Shown here: positions 1 to 11,441 of the stretch, piece after piece
How positions within the stretch are numbered: position 1 is the first letter of the stretch
How the letters are laid out: the number at the start of each line of letters is the position of its first letter
NCBI GenBank assembly: GCA_026168455.1
Contig: CM047428.1
Span: 34,151,255-34,215,254, forward strand
Direction: 5' to 3'
DNA: 64,000 nt
DNA from: Theocolax elegans
Lineage: Eukaryota; Arthropoda; Insecta; Hymenoptera; Cerocephalidae
Notes under the pieces: model-generated
Databases searched by the model: none
What the model was told of the DNA's origin: nothing
Seen by the model: the letters and a program-made list of their open reading frames with translations, nothing else
Program-made: the position numbers and the translations under genes

Positions 1-255
1 GAACTTATCTACCCTGGTTACATTTCTTAATTTTAAAATCTCGAAGAGATAGAACACCCGGACATATTGGATATCAAAAAGAAGGCTACAAAACCACAAT
101 CGATTTTGATCTAACACCGCTTAAAAGATCACATTTTTCTAGAGCTTTCGAATGGCGGTGGTTAGCTTATTGGCCAAGACCGCTGTTGTAAGTTATGCCT
201 CATAAACATCATAAAATCACTAATTTTCATGTATTTTAGGGCATAACACATAAAC
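1..255. other. No recognised feature (left edge)
   Basis: AT-rich sequence with no coding frame or repeat I can name. It leads into a CA microsatellite. Confidence 0.5.
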
Positions 256-289
256 AAACACACTCACGCACGCACACGCGCGTACGCAT

Positions 290-325
<36 letters not shown>

Positions 326-360
326 GCACGCACGCAAGCACACACACACACACACACATA
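256..360. repeat. (CA)n / (ACGC)n microsatellite
   Basis: An almost uninterrupted CA-type dinucleotide tract with interspersed CG steps. It lies immediately left of the mariner-like element, whose TA target site follows at 368-369. Confidence 0.9.
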
Positions 361-369
361 TGACATATA

Positions 370-867
370 CAGGGTGTCCCAAAAGTATGGACACACCTGA
401 ATATCTCGGAAAATAAGGGTGCTAGGAAAAAAACTTTCAATATAAAAGCTTTAGGAAATCAAACGATGCATCTGATGGTGACCTTCAATTTGACCTTAAG
501 CTTGACCTTCAAGGTTATTTGAAGGTCAAAGAGATTTTTTTAAATGGGAACCCCTATTTTTGACACCGGATTCAGAAAGAGCGAAAAATTTTACGTCCAA
601 AGCGATGGTTTTCAATTTGTTAGAATGACCTTCAATAGGTAAAATGAAGGTTAAATATTGAAAATCGTAAACAAGCTATTTTCTTTGAACTTTTTCGGAT
701 TTGTGGGCGAATAAATGTCAGAGTAGATTTTGGGATTAACAACCTTGAGTATCTCGACCTTGGAGTTAATTTTCAAGGTCATTCAAAGGTCAAAGTAAAT
801 TTTTTATGGACAGCCTTATTTCTGACACCGGATTCAAAGAGAGTGGAAAACGTAATACCAGAAATGA
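370..867 (+). repeat. Left terminal inverted repeat
   Basis: About 498 bp matching the reverse complement of 4181-4679 with a few substitutions. The match stops abruptly near 867. It contains many TGACCTT / AAGGTCA motifs in both orientations and two related blocks that each include the phrase GACACCGGATTCA. Confidence 0.9.
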
Positions 868-1018
868 TATTTTACAGTTTTTCGTTGTGAACATGAGAAA
901 GTTAATTGAAGGTTAATTTTCATAAACACTTAGAAACTATTGTCGTAAATTTACTAACCTTACTTTTAGCGCTACCCAGAAACAACGACGTGGACGTAGT
1001 AAGTTCTGTTTCCTTTGG

Positions 1019-1137
1019 GGTGCTTGATTAACGTGAGTCCCCTTGCCTCTCACGATGGGGAGCTTGCTTAACGTGAGTCCCCTTGCCTCTCACGATGGGG
1101 AGCTTGCTTAACGTGAGTCCCCTTGCCTCTCACGATT
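1019..1137. repeat. 40-bp tandem repeat, about 3 copies
   Basis: Three copies of a 40-bp unit built around ACGTGAGTCCCCTTGCCTCT. A partial inverted copy lies just inside the right TIR (4121-4180), so this is a subterminal repeat of the transposon. Confidence 0.9.
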
Positions 1138-1140
1138 GAC

Positions 1141-1255
1141 GTGATGTCTAGCCGGTGAAGGCAAGACAGGCTGATGTCCGGCCGGTGAAGGCAAGGCAGG
1201 CTGGTGTCCGGCCGTTAAAGGCAAGACAGGCTGGTTTCTGGCCTGTGAAGGCAAG
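1141..1255. repeat. 30-bp tandem repeat, about 4 copies
   Basis: Four diverged copies of a unit centred on GGTGAAGGCAAGACAGGCTG. Inverted relatives occur at about 2995-3042 and 3795-3842, inside the duplicated right half of the element. Confidence 0.85.
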
Positions 1256-1288
1256 ATGAAAATTCTTTCAGAAATCGTCAGTTACCAT

Positions 1289-2374
1289 TTAAAGTTCTTG
1301 CTCGAAATGCCCTCCATTTTTTAGTTGACAATGCCCCATGCGATCATAAAATGATGAAACTGCTCTTTGAATCATTTCATTTGGGATTGCCTGTATCGTG
1401 TCAATAATACGTTGTCGTAATTCCTCCAAGTTTGCAGGTTTAGTAGCATACACTTTGTTTTTGACGTAGCCCCATAAAAAATAATCTAGTGGCGACATGT
1501 CAGGGGAATGAGGTGGCCACTCAATAGTTCCTCTACGCCCAATTACTCGTCCTGGAAATGTTTCATCTAAATAATTACGCACGTTTATTGCATAATGATG
1601 GGCCGCCCCATCATGTTGAAAGTAAGTGGTGTTAAAATTGTCACCGACAATCTCATTAACCGCAGGTACGATTTCATTCCTTAACATGTTTAGATACTTT
1701 TTTCCTGTCAAATTACCTTCTATAAAAAACGGCCCTACTATGCTATTGTTTATGATACCTGCCCAAACATTTAGTTTTTGTGGATGTTGTGTATGTGATT
1801 CCAAAAACCAGTGTGGATTCTCTGATGCCCAGAACCTACAATTATGACGATTAACGTTGCCATCTAACTGAAAAGTACATTAATCGGAAAATACTATTTC
1901 GTTTAAAAAATTTTGCCGCGCATCTATACGGTTCATCATTAATTCGGCAAATTCCAGTCTTCGATCAAAATCATCCTCATTTAATTCTTGTACCAATTTG
2001 ATTTTATATGGATGAAATTTCAACAGTTTCATAATTCTATGAACGGAAGTCCTACAAACATTTGTTTCCCGAGATACTTGCCTGATAGAGGTTCCAGAAT
2101 TTTCAATGAATGATAATGCCACATTCAAAGAAGTTTCTTCATCAGTCGCAATCTTAGGCCTCCCACTTTTGGGGCAATCTTTGACACTACCAGTTTGCTC
2201 AAAACGAGAAATAGTTTTTCCAACTGTTTTTTGTGAAATTCCTGGTTGCAACGGTAAACGGTATTCTGCATTAAATAAAGCCGCAACTCGACGATATGAC
2301 CTGACCATGTTACCCCATCCTCTCATCATGAGAATGGTTATTCGTTCATGTTCTGAAAGACGATTCATATTCAA
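1289..2374 (-). pseudogene. Mariner-like (DD41D) transposase with one in-frame stop
   Basis: This would cut and paste the surrounding element by binding its TIRs. From ATG at 2374 the frame stays open for 164 codons, hits TAA at 1880-1882, and continues in the same frame to a natural stop at 1289, about 361 codons in all. The N-terminal part has helix-turn-helix character followed by a GRPK motif, as in mariner DNA-binding domains. The catalytic triad is visible: Asp164 in VFSD directly before the stop, Asp255 in FQHDGA and Asp297 in SPLDYFLW. By my count 41 residues separate the second and third Asp, so this is a D41D spacing rather than the D34D of classical mariner. Apart from the stop the protein looks intact, which suggests recent inactivation or a sequencing error. 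Confidence 0.9.
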
Positions 2375-2515
2375 ATGAATAAAAGAAATGAAGAATAAGT
2401 TGAGAATTGTAAAACAAAACTAATAATTGAAAACAGAATGAATGCTTTAATAAACCAAATTCAAACTTGTTCGTTGAAATTTTCAGAGTCACTGAAAACA
2501 CTACCCACGAGGTTT

Positions 2516-3319
2516 TCGGGGTTGTTGTACACGAATATGGGCTCAGAATTTTAACTGGGTACCCCCGGTGTAACTCTTAAATGTTTGAATATCTGCACAT
2601 TATTGCATATTTAAACATTTTCTCAAATTTGCAATCTTGCTATTTTTTTATAAATTTGCTAGAATTAGACGTGTTTATCTATTCCTTAAAACTGACGAAA
2701 TCTTATTAGTTATACTCTTATTATAATAATGACACTAGCATTCAAAAAAGTGGTCTATTCTGGGAACGAGACCTATGTATTCTTATGTATTTGACGTGCT
2801 GAATTCGAATCCAACGTAGCTTTTACTCAGGCATCCCCAAAAATTTTTTAAAGTTATAAAAAACCGTGAAAAAGGTGAATAAAATCCATATTAAAATGGT
2901 AAGATTCGGAGAAAAACAGTTTTTTATGAGTGTACGTGGTTTTTGTGTATTTTGACTTGCTAAACCCAAATCCAGGGCTTATTTTACCCGGTTGGATCAG
3001 ACTGTCTTGCCTTAACCGGCAGGACACCAGCCTGTCTTGCATTGTTGCAAATTTTTCATTTTTGCAAATTTTGAATTTTGAAAATTTTTTTTGCAAATTT
3101 TCCAATTTTGCAAATTTTTTATTTTGCAAATTTTCCAATTTGCAAATTTTTTATTTTTGCAAATTTCCAATTTTGCAAATTTTTATTTTTGCAAATTTTC
3201 CAATTTTGCAAATTTTTTATTTTTTGCAATTTTTTCAATTTTGCAAATTTTTTATTTTTGCAAATTTTCCAATTTTGCAAATTTTTAGTTTTACTTTTTT
3301 ACTAAGCATTCTATCGTAA
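2516..3319. repeat. Tandem ~800-bp unit, copy 1
   Basis: Matches 3320-4124 along its whole length: same order of phrases, same TTTTGCAAATTTT minisatellite block at its end, same terminal AAGCATTCTATCGT. The differences are mostly single-base insertions and deletions. It lies between the transposase start and the right TIR. The reading frames of 60-130 residues inside it come only from the minisatellite. Confidence 0.9.
3045..3296. repeat. AT-rich minisatellite, copy 1
   Basis: Repeats of about 17-18 bp alternating TTTTGCAAATTTTCCAA and TTTTGCAAATTTTTTATT. All three plus-strand frames stay open and spell monotonous Phe/Cys/Leu/Asn-rich peptides, so these are not genes. Confidence 0.93.
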
Positions 3320-4124
3320 TCGGGGTTGTTGTACACGGAATATGGGCCAGATTTAACTGGGTCCCCCCGGTTGTAACTCTTAAATGTCTTGAATTCTGCA
3401 CATTACTTGGCATATTTTAAACATTTTCTCAAATTTGCAATCTTGCTATTTTTTATAAATTTGCTAGAATTAGACGTGTTTATCTATTCCTTAAAACTGA
3501 CGAATCTTATTAGTTATACTCTTACTTATAATAATGACACTAGCATTCAAAAAAGTGGTCTATTCTGGGAACGAGACCTATGTATTCTTATGTATTTGAC
3601 GTGCTGAATTCGAATCCAACGTTAGCTTTTACTCAGGCATCCCCCAAAAATTTTTTAAAGTTATAAAAAACCGTGAAAAAGGTGAATAAAATCCATATTA
3701 AATGGTAAGATCGGAGAAAAACAGTTTTTATGAGTGTACGTGGTTTTTGTGTATTTGACTTGCTAAACCCAAATCCAGGGCTATTTTACCCGGTTGGATC
3801 AGACTGTCTTGCCTTAACCGGCAGGACACCAGCCTGTCTTGCATTGTTGCAAATTTTCATTTTTGCAAATTTTGAATTTTGAAAATTTTTTTTTGCAAAT
3901 TTTCCAATTTTGCAAATTTTTTATTTTTGCAAATTTTCCAATTTTGCAAATTTTTTATTTTTGCAAATTTTCCAATTTTGCAAATTTTTTATTTTTTGCA
4001 AATTTTCCAATTTTGCAATTTTTTATTTTTTGCAATTTTTTCAATTTTGCAAATTTTTTATTTTTGCAAATTTTCCAATTTTGCAATTTTTTAGTTTTAC
4101 TTTTTTACTTAAGCATTCTATCGT
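3320..4124. repeat. Tandem ~800-bp unit, copy 2
   Basis: Second copy of 2516-3319, ending beside inverted copies of the 40-bp repeat. Its minisatellite spans 3845-4103. Confidence 0.9.
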
Positions 4125-4180
4125 GAGAGACAAAGGAGAATCACGTTAAGCAAGCATCCCATCGTGAGTGGCAAGGCGAC

Positions 4181-4679
4181 TCATTTCTGGCATTACGTTT
4201 TCCGCTCTCTTTGAATCCGGTGTCAGAAATAAGGCTGTCCATAAAAAATTTACTTTGACCTTTGAATGACCTTGAAAATTAACTCCAAGGTCGAGATACT
4301 CAAGGTTGTTAATCCCAAAATCTACTCTGACATTTATTCGCCCACAAATCCGAAAAAGTTCAAAGAAAATAGCTTGTTTACGATTTTTCAATATTTAACC
4401 TTCATTTTACCTATTGAAGGTCATTCTAACAAATTGAAAACCACCGCTTTGGACGTAAAATTTTTCGCTCTTTCTGAATCCGGTGTCAAAAATAGGGGTT
4501 CCCATTTAAAAAAATCTCTTTGACCTTCAAATAACCTTGAAGGTCAAGCTTAAGGTCAAATTGAAGGTCACCATCAGATGCATCGTTTGATTTCCTAAAG
4601 CTTTTATATTGAAAGTTTTTTCCCTAGCACCCTTATTTTCCGAGATATTCAAGTGTGTCCATACTTTTGGGACACCCTG
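4181..4679 (-). repeat. Right terminal inverted repeat
   Basis: Reverse complement of 370-867 and about 499 bp long. The outer end reads GGGACACCCTG and is followed by the TA target duplication. Confidence 0.9.
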
Positions 4680-4681
4680 TA

Positions 4682-5100
4682 TATGTAACGTATATATAAC
4701 ATATATATATAACATATATATATATCTATATGTTGAATCCTGAATTCTTAGACACGGCGGCGGCAGCGAAATATTTATATATTATAGAGAGATATATATA
4801 TAATATTATAATATTTATGTTTCCGCGTAAACAAGTATATACGAATGTACAAAAATTTGAAAAAAAATACTTGATACGAAAGGAAAAATTGAAAGGTTGC
4901 TCCTAAGAGAGACAACGGATAACTGTCTCTGTCTATGGGCACAAGACAAATTAACCAATGGCTGGTTTTTCTCCACCCTTATATACTTATCGCTCGGATC
5001 TCTATTCAGTAATAAAGCAGTGGGAATTGTATTTTTCGAAGCTTTTTCAAAATTACTAATTTTTAAACATATACTTATTTAATTAGTTAAAGAAATAATC
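4682..5100. other. AT-rich spacer with TA repeats
   Basis: Short (TA)n and GATATATATA runs between 4682 and 4815, then AT-rich DNA. The 61-codon plus-strand frame at 4897 has no features of a gene. Confidence 0.5.
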
Positions 5101-5176
5101 CCGGGGCCGGGAATCGAACCTGGAACCTCCAGATTACGAGCCGGACGCTCTACCGACCGAGCTATCGCAGGCCTCA
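5101..5176 (-). repeat. tRNA-derived SINE head fragment
   Basis: Read on the minus strand, this matches the tRNA-like head of the full SINE at 38190-38402. It has an A-box region GCTCGGTCGGTAG, a CTCGTAA anticodon-like loop and a B box GGTTCGATTCC. The acceptor arms do not pair and there is no SINE body or clear target duplication. I therefore call it a 5' SINE fragment or tRNA pseudogene, not a tRNA gene. Confidence 0.65.
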
Positions 5177-5640
5177 ATTTTTAATATTTAATATAGTTAT
5201 TTTGTATAATAATAGCTGTTGTATTGTATTGCAGTTATTTGGTAAAATAAAAATGTTTATTGTAGTGTGAAATTATTTTATTTAATTTTTATTTTATTCC
5301 AACATAAAAATGAACAAGTTTTTAATATAAGACGCAACTCCGCGATAATTTTCCTATTTTAAGATTAACGGGGTCACATTCATTTACTTAAATAATTAAT
5401 AGAAACGCAATGTTTATTTGTATAATTTATAAAAGATAACGTGGGAAAGAAGTTTTCAAAACGCATGAATTTACGCAGCGAGCGCATTATCGACAAACTT
5501 TTCAAACTACGAGGACGCATTGTTTGATTAGGCTATCAGTTTTCTGTACGATAACTAACGAACGTTTTAATGTTTGGTTTTCTTTAAAATGATTTCCTAC
5601 ATGAAAAATATTATTTGTATACATCTATTAAAATTATATT
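5177..5640. other. AT-rich spacer, nothing recognised
   Basis: No coding frame or structured repeat found. It lies downstream, in minus-strand sense, of the gag remnant, so it may be decayed element sequence. Confidence 0.4.
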
Positions 5641-7819
5641 TTACACGTTTAACAAATGTCCAATGCGTAAAACACAGCACCTCCTATTGGGACACTCGGA
5701 ACTCCTATGCCCTACCTTGTAACACTTGAAACACGGACCGTGAGAAGCTCTATTCTAGTCCCTAGTTCCGTTATTAGCAAATCTATTTGACTCCCTATAA
5801 TCTCTACTATCGGGTGGATTCTGCCACCTATTCGACGGAAATTCCCTACTATTAAAATTTTGATCGGTATAATTCACGTGTTGGCCAGCAGCTGGTGGCC
5901 TTGACCAACCAGTCTGTTGCTGTACCGGTGGTCTCGCATTTTGTTGTGGTGCCTGCTTGGCCACAACTATTGCAGCTGTGATCGGCTGCTCCTGCGAATC
6001 CACCTGTACTTTAGCCTTAACCGCGTTTTTATTCGACTCTTTGTCCACCTTCGCCAACTTCAGCTTGTTTTTCGACCCTACTACACCATACTCGTTTTCT
6101 TCCACCTTAGCCACTTTACCTTTTACCCTAGGCTCTTGGTATGCGGGTTCTGGAATCCAAGTCTTTTCTTTGGGTGGCGGAGGAATGTAACGGTTGTCTA
6201 ATTCCTTCTTCCGTTCGTATTTTCTCCCCCACTTCTCAATATCGTCCAGAGTATCGAGATATTCGTTTTCCATTGCCTTACAATACTCCGGTAACAGATA
6301 ACGAAATATCAATTGGACAAGCTGACACTCCGGCGGCGGTTTCTTAAAATGCCCTACAATCAATCTAATGCACGATAGATAACTAGCTATATCTTCTCCC
6401 TTCGCTTGAGTTCTTCTACGCAATTCTTCCATGATATCCTCTCTATCTAGTATTCCCATGAATCTATGCCTGAATGCGCGTTTGGACTCTTTAAGCGTCT
6501 TAATTTTTTTCTTGACTGATCGAAACCACCTAACCGCGGTTTTCGATAGCGTACAAGGAATCGCGCTTAGAACTCGGTATCAGAATACGCTCTTCCTTCA
6601 CAGCAATCTTGGAGTTGAGTCAAGTACTCCTCCGGACCTTCCTTACCTTCGCCAGAAAAGTGGATTTTCCAGTTTTGCAGCATCTTTACACACTGCATAC
6701 TGCGCAACTGATTTACCCCCCTCTGGCGTTGGTTGGTCTTCTTAGACCTCGAAGTTTCCCAGCCTCCCTCTCATTATCACTATTTCCGCTAATATCTGTC
6801 CCAACTAACTCCCTACCCTGATTCTGATCTATTTGTCTACGCATTAGCTTTTTCTCTTTATGAACTCTTCTACTTTTATATATTTCCTCTTCTGAACTAC
6901 TACCTGTATCGGTTTCCATAATAATAAAATTATTCCAACATAATAAATCCTCTTCCCCTTACTATTTAAAAACTTGCCCTTTGAGAAACCTAGCTTCTTT
7001 GGCCGTTTGAGAGTAGATTCTCTTTTCATCGAGCCTGATTCGTCCGCACTACCATTTGTCACTTTACGCTTTGATTATTCTACCAATGAGTTCTTTAATT
7101 CACTATATTCAACTAAATCCTTAGTACTGTTATTATCGCCCTCTGTTTCAGCCCTTTCTTGTTGCCCTAATTCTTCTACTTGTTTGATAGCTTGCAAGTT
7201 TTGCAACCTTGCATCTACTATTTTTATCAGCGCGCTCTCTAATTGATTTCCCATAACCTCCTTAATTATATCAATTACTAATATTTTCAAACTCCCTACA
7301 TCTATATTGCTCCCTACTACTTCGCCTCTTTCTGAAGTTACCGTTTCCTTTGGTTTCCCGTTCGATTTTTTTCGCGCACCTGGTTTCTCCTGATTCTTTT
7401 AGCTAATCTCAGTTTCTTTCCCTACCTCCACTACCTCTTAACTAACACTTTCTATTGTTTTCCCTTCACTATCCTTTGTCTGTTTCCCTTTTCTATTAAA
7501 TTCTCCTTTGTCGCTACTTTCTTTATTATTCTCATTAACGGGTTGTTCTATTTCTGTTTCCCCTGCATTTGTCGGTAATTCTTCCTCCCTTTCGTCATCC
7601 GTATACCACGGTATGTCTCAGCTAACATCTATCTTCCTACAGTCTGCCCTTAATAATCTATCTTTCAATGTCCCAAATGGCCCTTCTGTGCTTAACCCTT
7701 GCTATTCCAGTAAATCTTTTATTAATTTCGGATTTATTTTTGAAATCTTCCTAGATAACTCCCTTGCCCCTGTGGACTATTTAAGGATATTTTCCATCCG
7801 TTCTTTGTGACTACCCATT
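5640..7819 (-). pseudogene. Decayed retrotransposon gag (Ty3/gypsy-like)
   Basis: Gag packages the RNA of an LTR retroelement. On the minus strand the remains run in order from an ATG at 7819: a SAP-like segment (GLSTEGPFGTLKDR, about 7710-7660), a long Lys/Glu-rich stretch, a capsid-like core (LQNWKIHFSGEGKEG near 6690-6640, then the open frame 6459-5755 with the usual gag helices), a Pro/Gln-rich tail, and one CCHC zinc knuckle (CFKCYKVGHRSSEC, about 5735-5690). The frame is broken by several stops and shifts, including a stop at about 6570 and a frameshift between the tail and the knuckle. No protease, RT or integrase follows, so the element is truncated after gag. Family assignment below Ty3/gypsy-like is not possible from what remains. 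Confidence 0.75.
5755..6459 (-). pseudogene. Gag capsid C-terminal open segment
   Basis: The longest open piece of the gag relic, 234 codons. Residues 1-100 look like the helical C-terminal half of a retrotransposon capsid; they include a QAKGEDIASYLS segment and end near LDDIEKWGRKYE. The remainder is Lys/Gln/Pro-rich linker. The zinc knuckle lies just downstream in another frame. The upstream capsid half at 6460-6700 is also out of frame, so this piece cannot be expressed as a full gag. Confidence 0.72.
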
Positions 7820-9265
7820 TCAATAACCTACGATACTACAAAAGCAAAAAAAAATTATAACTATAAACAACTGAGAGAATAATTTAAAAAACACAAACAA
7901 AATTAAAAAAAATGACTTAAATGTTAAGTTTTCTCTTAATCAAAATTCATCAAAATTAATTTCCGAGTAAACTGACTTAAATGGGAACGCTTCGGTGCAC
8001 GGGTCCAATCTGACCAGGTAAAGCCTCACGCCAAATAAATAAATTTTCTTAAACCCCACCATAAATCACGATCAAAGCAAAAGAAATAAAAATGTACATC
8101 CGCTATACAAATACAAATAAATATTGACAAATATAAATAAATATCAAAAAATATAAATAAATATAAATTATAGTTATTATATTCTGGAAATCACCTTCCT
8201 GTATATCTTCCTAAAAAATGAAAAAAAACAATAAATAAATAAATAAATCCGTATTTAAATTGGCTGGTACAAAATAAATTATCTTCTTCTGATGTCCTCA
8301 CGTCCAACTACTGATTACTTTCACAAATGCAAAATTCCAGTCAATTTATTCAAAATTACCATAAATAATATATACGTCACAATTACCAAAAGAACACAAT
8401 AAATAAAATTAATTTATATCTCCCTACTATTACTTATTTACACGAGGCGATGTTACTGTCTATTATAAAAATTGTTAGATTGTCAAATAAAAGTTGTATC
8501 AACCTTAATTTAACAATCAACAAATCACCAATAAAATAGCAGCAGCCCACAATACAAATACTACATACAATAATAATACAATAATACAATAATAATACAA
8601 AATTTACTATAATATAATCCTATAATATGAGCCCAACTCCCACTAGAAGCGGTATTTTTCAAATTTCCAATGAATCGCTAAAACGGCAGCAATCGATTTT
8701 ACAATTTTCCAAAATGGCGTAACCGACGCCGAAAATCTCTCTCTCTCTCTCGACCCCACTGAGAAATTTGTAAAACACTCCCTAAAATATTTGTTATTAA
8801 TCAACTTCCGCCGATGTACAAAAAGAAACGTTAAATTTGTAAAAAAAAACCAAAACAATTTACACACTAATTGTACAATAAAAACAAACGTTGGACACTA
8901 AATGTGTTGCTAGTTTAGAATTATAATAAAATGAAAAAAATTATTTAAATACAATTCTTTCCGGTCCTAGACATCATTGTAAAATAATAATAATAATTCG
9001 TCCTTATAACCCGGTGGACTCACCCAGAGAAAGTCCCGTTGAATAAAAATAAATAGATCCGGAATAAATAATTAACCGATTAATACACGCGCACTGATTC
9101 ATTCAATCTTGTCCCTACTGATAATAAATCACTTATTATATTAGTAGATAAAATAACTCACCAAAATATGAAGTAATAAATGAAAAAAAAAATAATAATA
9201 ATCTGATAGAATATTTTATAGATAAACTTTTATATTATTATTTTTGTACTTAAACTTTTATATTA
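7820..9265. other. AT-rich region, no gene
   Basis: Contains simple AT repeats (AAATATAAATA-type near 8105-8170, AATA runs near 8230-8250 and 8565-8600) and a short CT tract at 8735-8755. If the gag relic had a 5' LTR it would lie here, but I could not define its ends. The minus-strand frame at 8643-8867 has no recognisable content. Confidence 0.45.
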
Positions 9266-10668
9266 TGTGACATTGTAGTTATACTACATGTCACTTAGAA
9301 ATAAACTAGCGAAACAAGGTATAGTATAGCACCTGTCACACTTACTATGCGAAGTAAGCGTGCTATACATACCAATTAAGTCCAATTAGACACACATATG
9401 CGAATGTGTGCAACCGATATAGGCTTACAGTGCGTAGTCAGCAGGAGAGCCCGAAGCAAAGGAGATGCGACTCCTGACTGCGCACAATTGCACACACACA
9501 CACACTGCTCCGTTGATCCAGCATCCTTATGTCTTCTCCAGCACCAGGAATGACCCGTACCATATCCCCAGGTCCCATCCAGCCTAGATTGCCCTCTCCA
9601 GCACCCAAAAGAAGCCTCCGATGTTGAGCAGCCCAGGTGAAGACTCCAGGCCTTGGAATGAGGTAGCGCCCTGGCGCTCAAGCAATGGTGTACTGCCAAC
9701 CAGAGTACCTGAAACGGTAATTAATTACCAAGTTGGTCGACTACTAAGGAACGAGGATGGAGAAGCTATAACCAGGCATAGCTTCTCCCAGGTATGTCAG
9801 CAGGACCAAAAGGAAAGGAGATGACATGTCTAGTTTGAGGTTATGGCAGACACAAACAAACATCTATATAGAGCCCGAGGAAAGTAGGTAAATTACCTCG
9901 GTGGCACTCTATAGGACGACGACGATTCACCGCTGCCTGGCTCCGCTCACTGAGGGCTGTTATGAGTCGCCGATGTGCTCCAGCTGTCCGGACACTCCGA
10001 GCCGAAGATCCCGTATTGACAACATACGGCACCTGCAACGAAGAAACTCGAGGGGCTCGTTTTAGCTTAAAATCGAGGTAAAAAGGAACGATTTAAACGC
10101 TTACCTCGCAGATAGTATTCTCAGCAGGGCCGCAGTTACTCAATCGCCATCCAGCACCACGAAGTCAACGTCGTCGACGACATCTCCGTCGAGGCAGCGA
10201 AATCATGGCCCGAGCGGCCAGTACAAACTGAGCCGAGCGCGCACGACTCGAGACGCGAGAGTAGGCGCGCCTGCGCAATACGCCGAGAAAAAACTCTCTC
10301 GCTTCGTGCGTGCCGATAATCGACAGACTGCGACCGACCACCGACCTTGTTAGACGCAAATAAATTTAAAAACTACGTGTGTGTCCGAGGGATCCAGGAG
10401 ACGAGCGTCCAGGTGAGCCGTGCTCCTTCCTCCCAAGTCCAGCTTCCTTGAAGTGTGTGTGCGCGACGCGTGGTTAGGTGCGGGGCGGCCCGCAATCGCG
10501 CGAACGCGAGCGACCGCGGCCAACGTGACTGGCAATTTTGAACGGCAAAGCCGCTGCTTTGCCGTGTATTACTCGTGAGCACCTTGAGTGCAATAAACCT
10601 GCAATCATTTAACTGGTTCTTTTTGTTTTATTCGTGACTCCACCCTAATCCCCAGTGGACACGTCACA
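9266..10668 (+). mobile_element. Solo LTR 1 (~1.4 kb)
   Basis: Begins TGTGAC and ends GTCACA, flanked by the 4-bp repeat ATTA (9262-9265 and 10669-10672), as expected of an LTR left after recombination. It opens with a bulged hairpin (9266-9294). A polyadenylation signal AATAAA lies about 80 bp before the 3' end, which supports plus orientation. The 3' end (CACCCTAATCCCCAGTGG) matches the corresponding end of solo LTR 2 in reverse complement, and the 5' hairpin matches LTR 2 and LTR 3. No internal coding sequence is attached. Short frames inside it are spurious. Confidence 0.72.
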
Positions 10669-11441
10669 ATTATTAATATTTTGTAGATAAATTTTTTTAG
10701 ATAGGATTTCTCTCTATAGTAACAAAAAAATGTTATATCTCCTTAATCCCTCGAATATCAATTTAAGCTCTCCTTATATGAAATATAATACTGGATATCT
10801 GTGACTCGTAGAAAAAAAGTAATGGAAACTTCTATGATCTATGATCGATTGATTCAGAATGTCGAGGATCCGTTTTTAGAACCACGCCAGACTTCTTCCT
10901 CGATTTTCTATCTCCCTCAATCTCCTAATATCCCTATCTGTTCTCTCTTTCTCTCTCTTGGTAAGCGAATAACGTTCTTTTTATTGATCCAATATACATC
11001 GCCTATTAAACAAATTATTGAAGTGTGTTTAGGAGTTCTGTTACTTTGCAGTACGCTGGTACCTGAGGGCTCAACCTGGCGTAATACTTTTTGTCTTTCT
11101 GTGCCTTGAGCTTTTAGTGCCATTGAATTTAAATTTTGCAAAGCTCTAATTTACTTCGTCTAGACGTCGTTCATTTTGGCCGAGATTTTGTGCTCCTGCC
11201 TGATGTCTGAGTGACCGTTATTATGCTGTCCGATTTGCTGCTGGTTGCTGTGCTTTCCTACGTCCAATAGTCCTAGTGTCAGTGTAGTGACTATGTGCGT
11301 GACTTATTAATGACGGTTTTAACTTGAGCAATATTAATTACCGACTTATATATACATCTGTGTTTACAAATCCAACCGTTAATGTTTGCAATAAATGCGT
11401 GCATAGAGACTGTAAAACGGACTTTAAACCGTTCAGTTATT
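10669..11441. other. No recognised feature
   Basis: AT-rich spacer right of the solo LTR. No coding frame or repeat I can support. Confidence 0.45.

Larger units (their letters stand above)
370..4679 (-). mobile_element. Mariner-like DNA transposon with ~0.5-kb TIRs
   Basis: A complete element bounded by TA on both sides (368-369 and 4680-4681). It starts CAGGGTGTCCC and ends with the reverse complement. The terminal inverted repeats run 370-867 and 4181-4679 and are nearly identical. Inside are, left to right, two short tandem-repeat blocks, a minus-strand transposase frame (1289-2374) and two tandem copies of an ~800-bp segment. TA duplication and the CAGGGTGTCCC terminus fit the IS630-Tc1-mariner superfamily. 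TIRs of half a kilobase are far longer than the roughly 30 bp usual for mariner. The element is probably inactive because the transposase has an internal stop. Confidence 0.92.

Noticed and set aside
1019..1255. Regularly spaced repeats that could suggest a CRISPR array
   Set aside because: The 40-bp and 30-bp units are directly tandem with no unique spacers, lie inside a eukaryotic transposon and have no cas genes nearby.
2930..4149. Several 65-129-codon plus-strand frames rich in Phe, Cys, Leu and Asn
   Set aside because: They are all translations of the TTTTGCAAATTTT minisatellite, open in every frame and without start context or conservation of one frame.
5101..5176. Candidate tRNA gene
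   Set aside because: A and B boxes are present, but acceptor and T stems do not pair properly, and the sequence matches the head of the SINE at 38190.
7820..9265. 5' LTR of the gag relic
   Set aside because: I compared the region with 5177-5640 by eye and found no shared repeat, and no convincing primer binding site.
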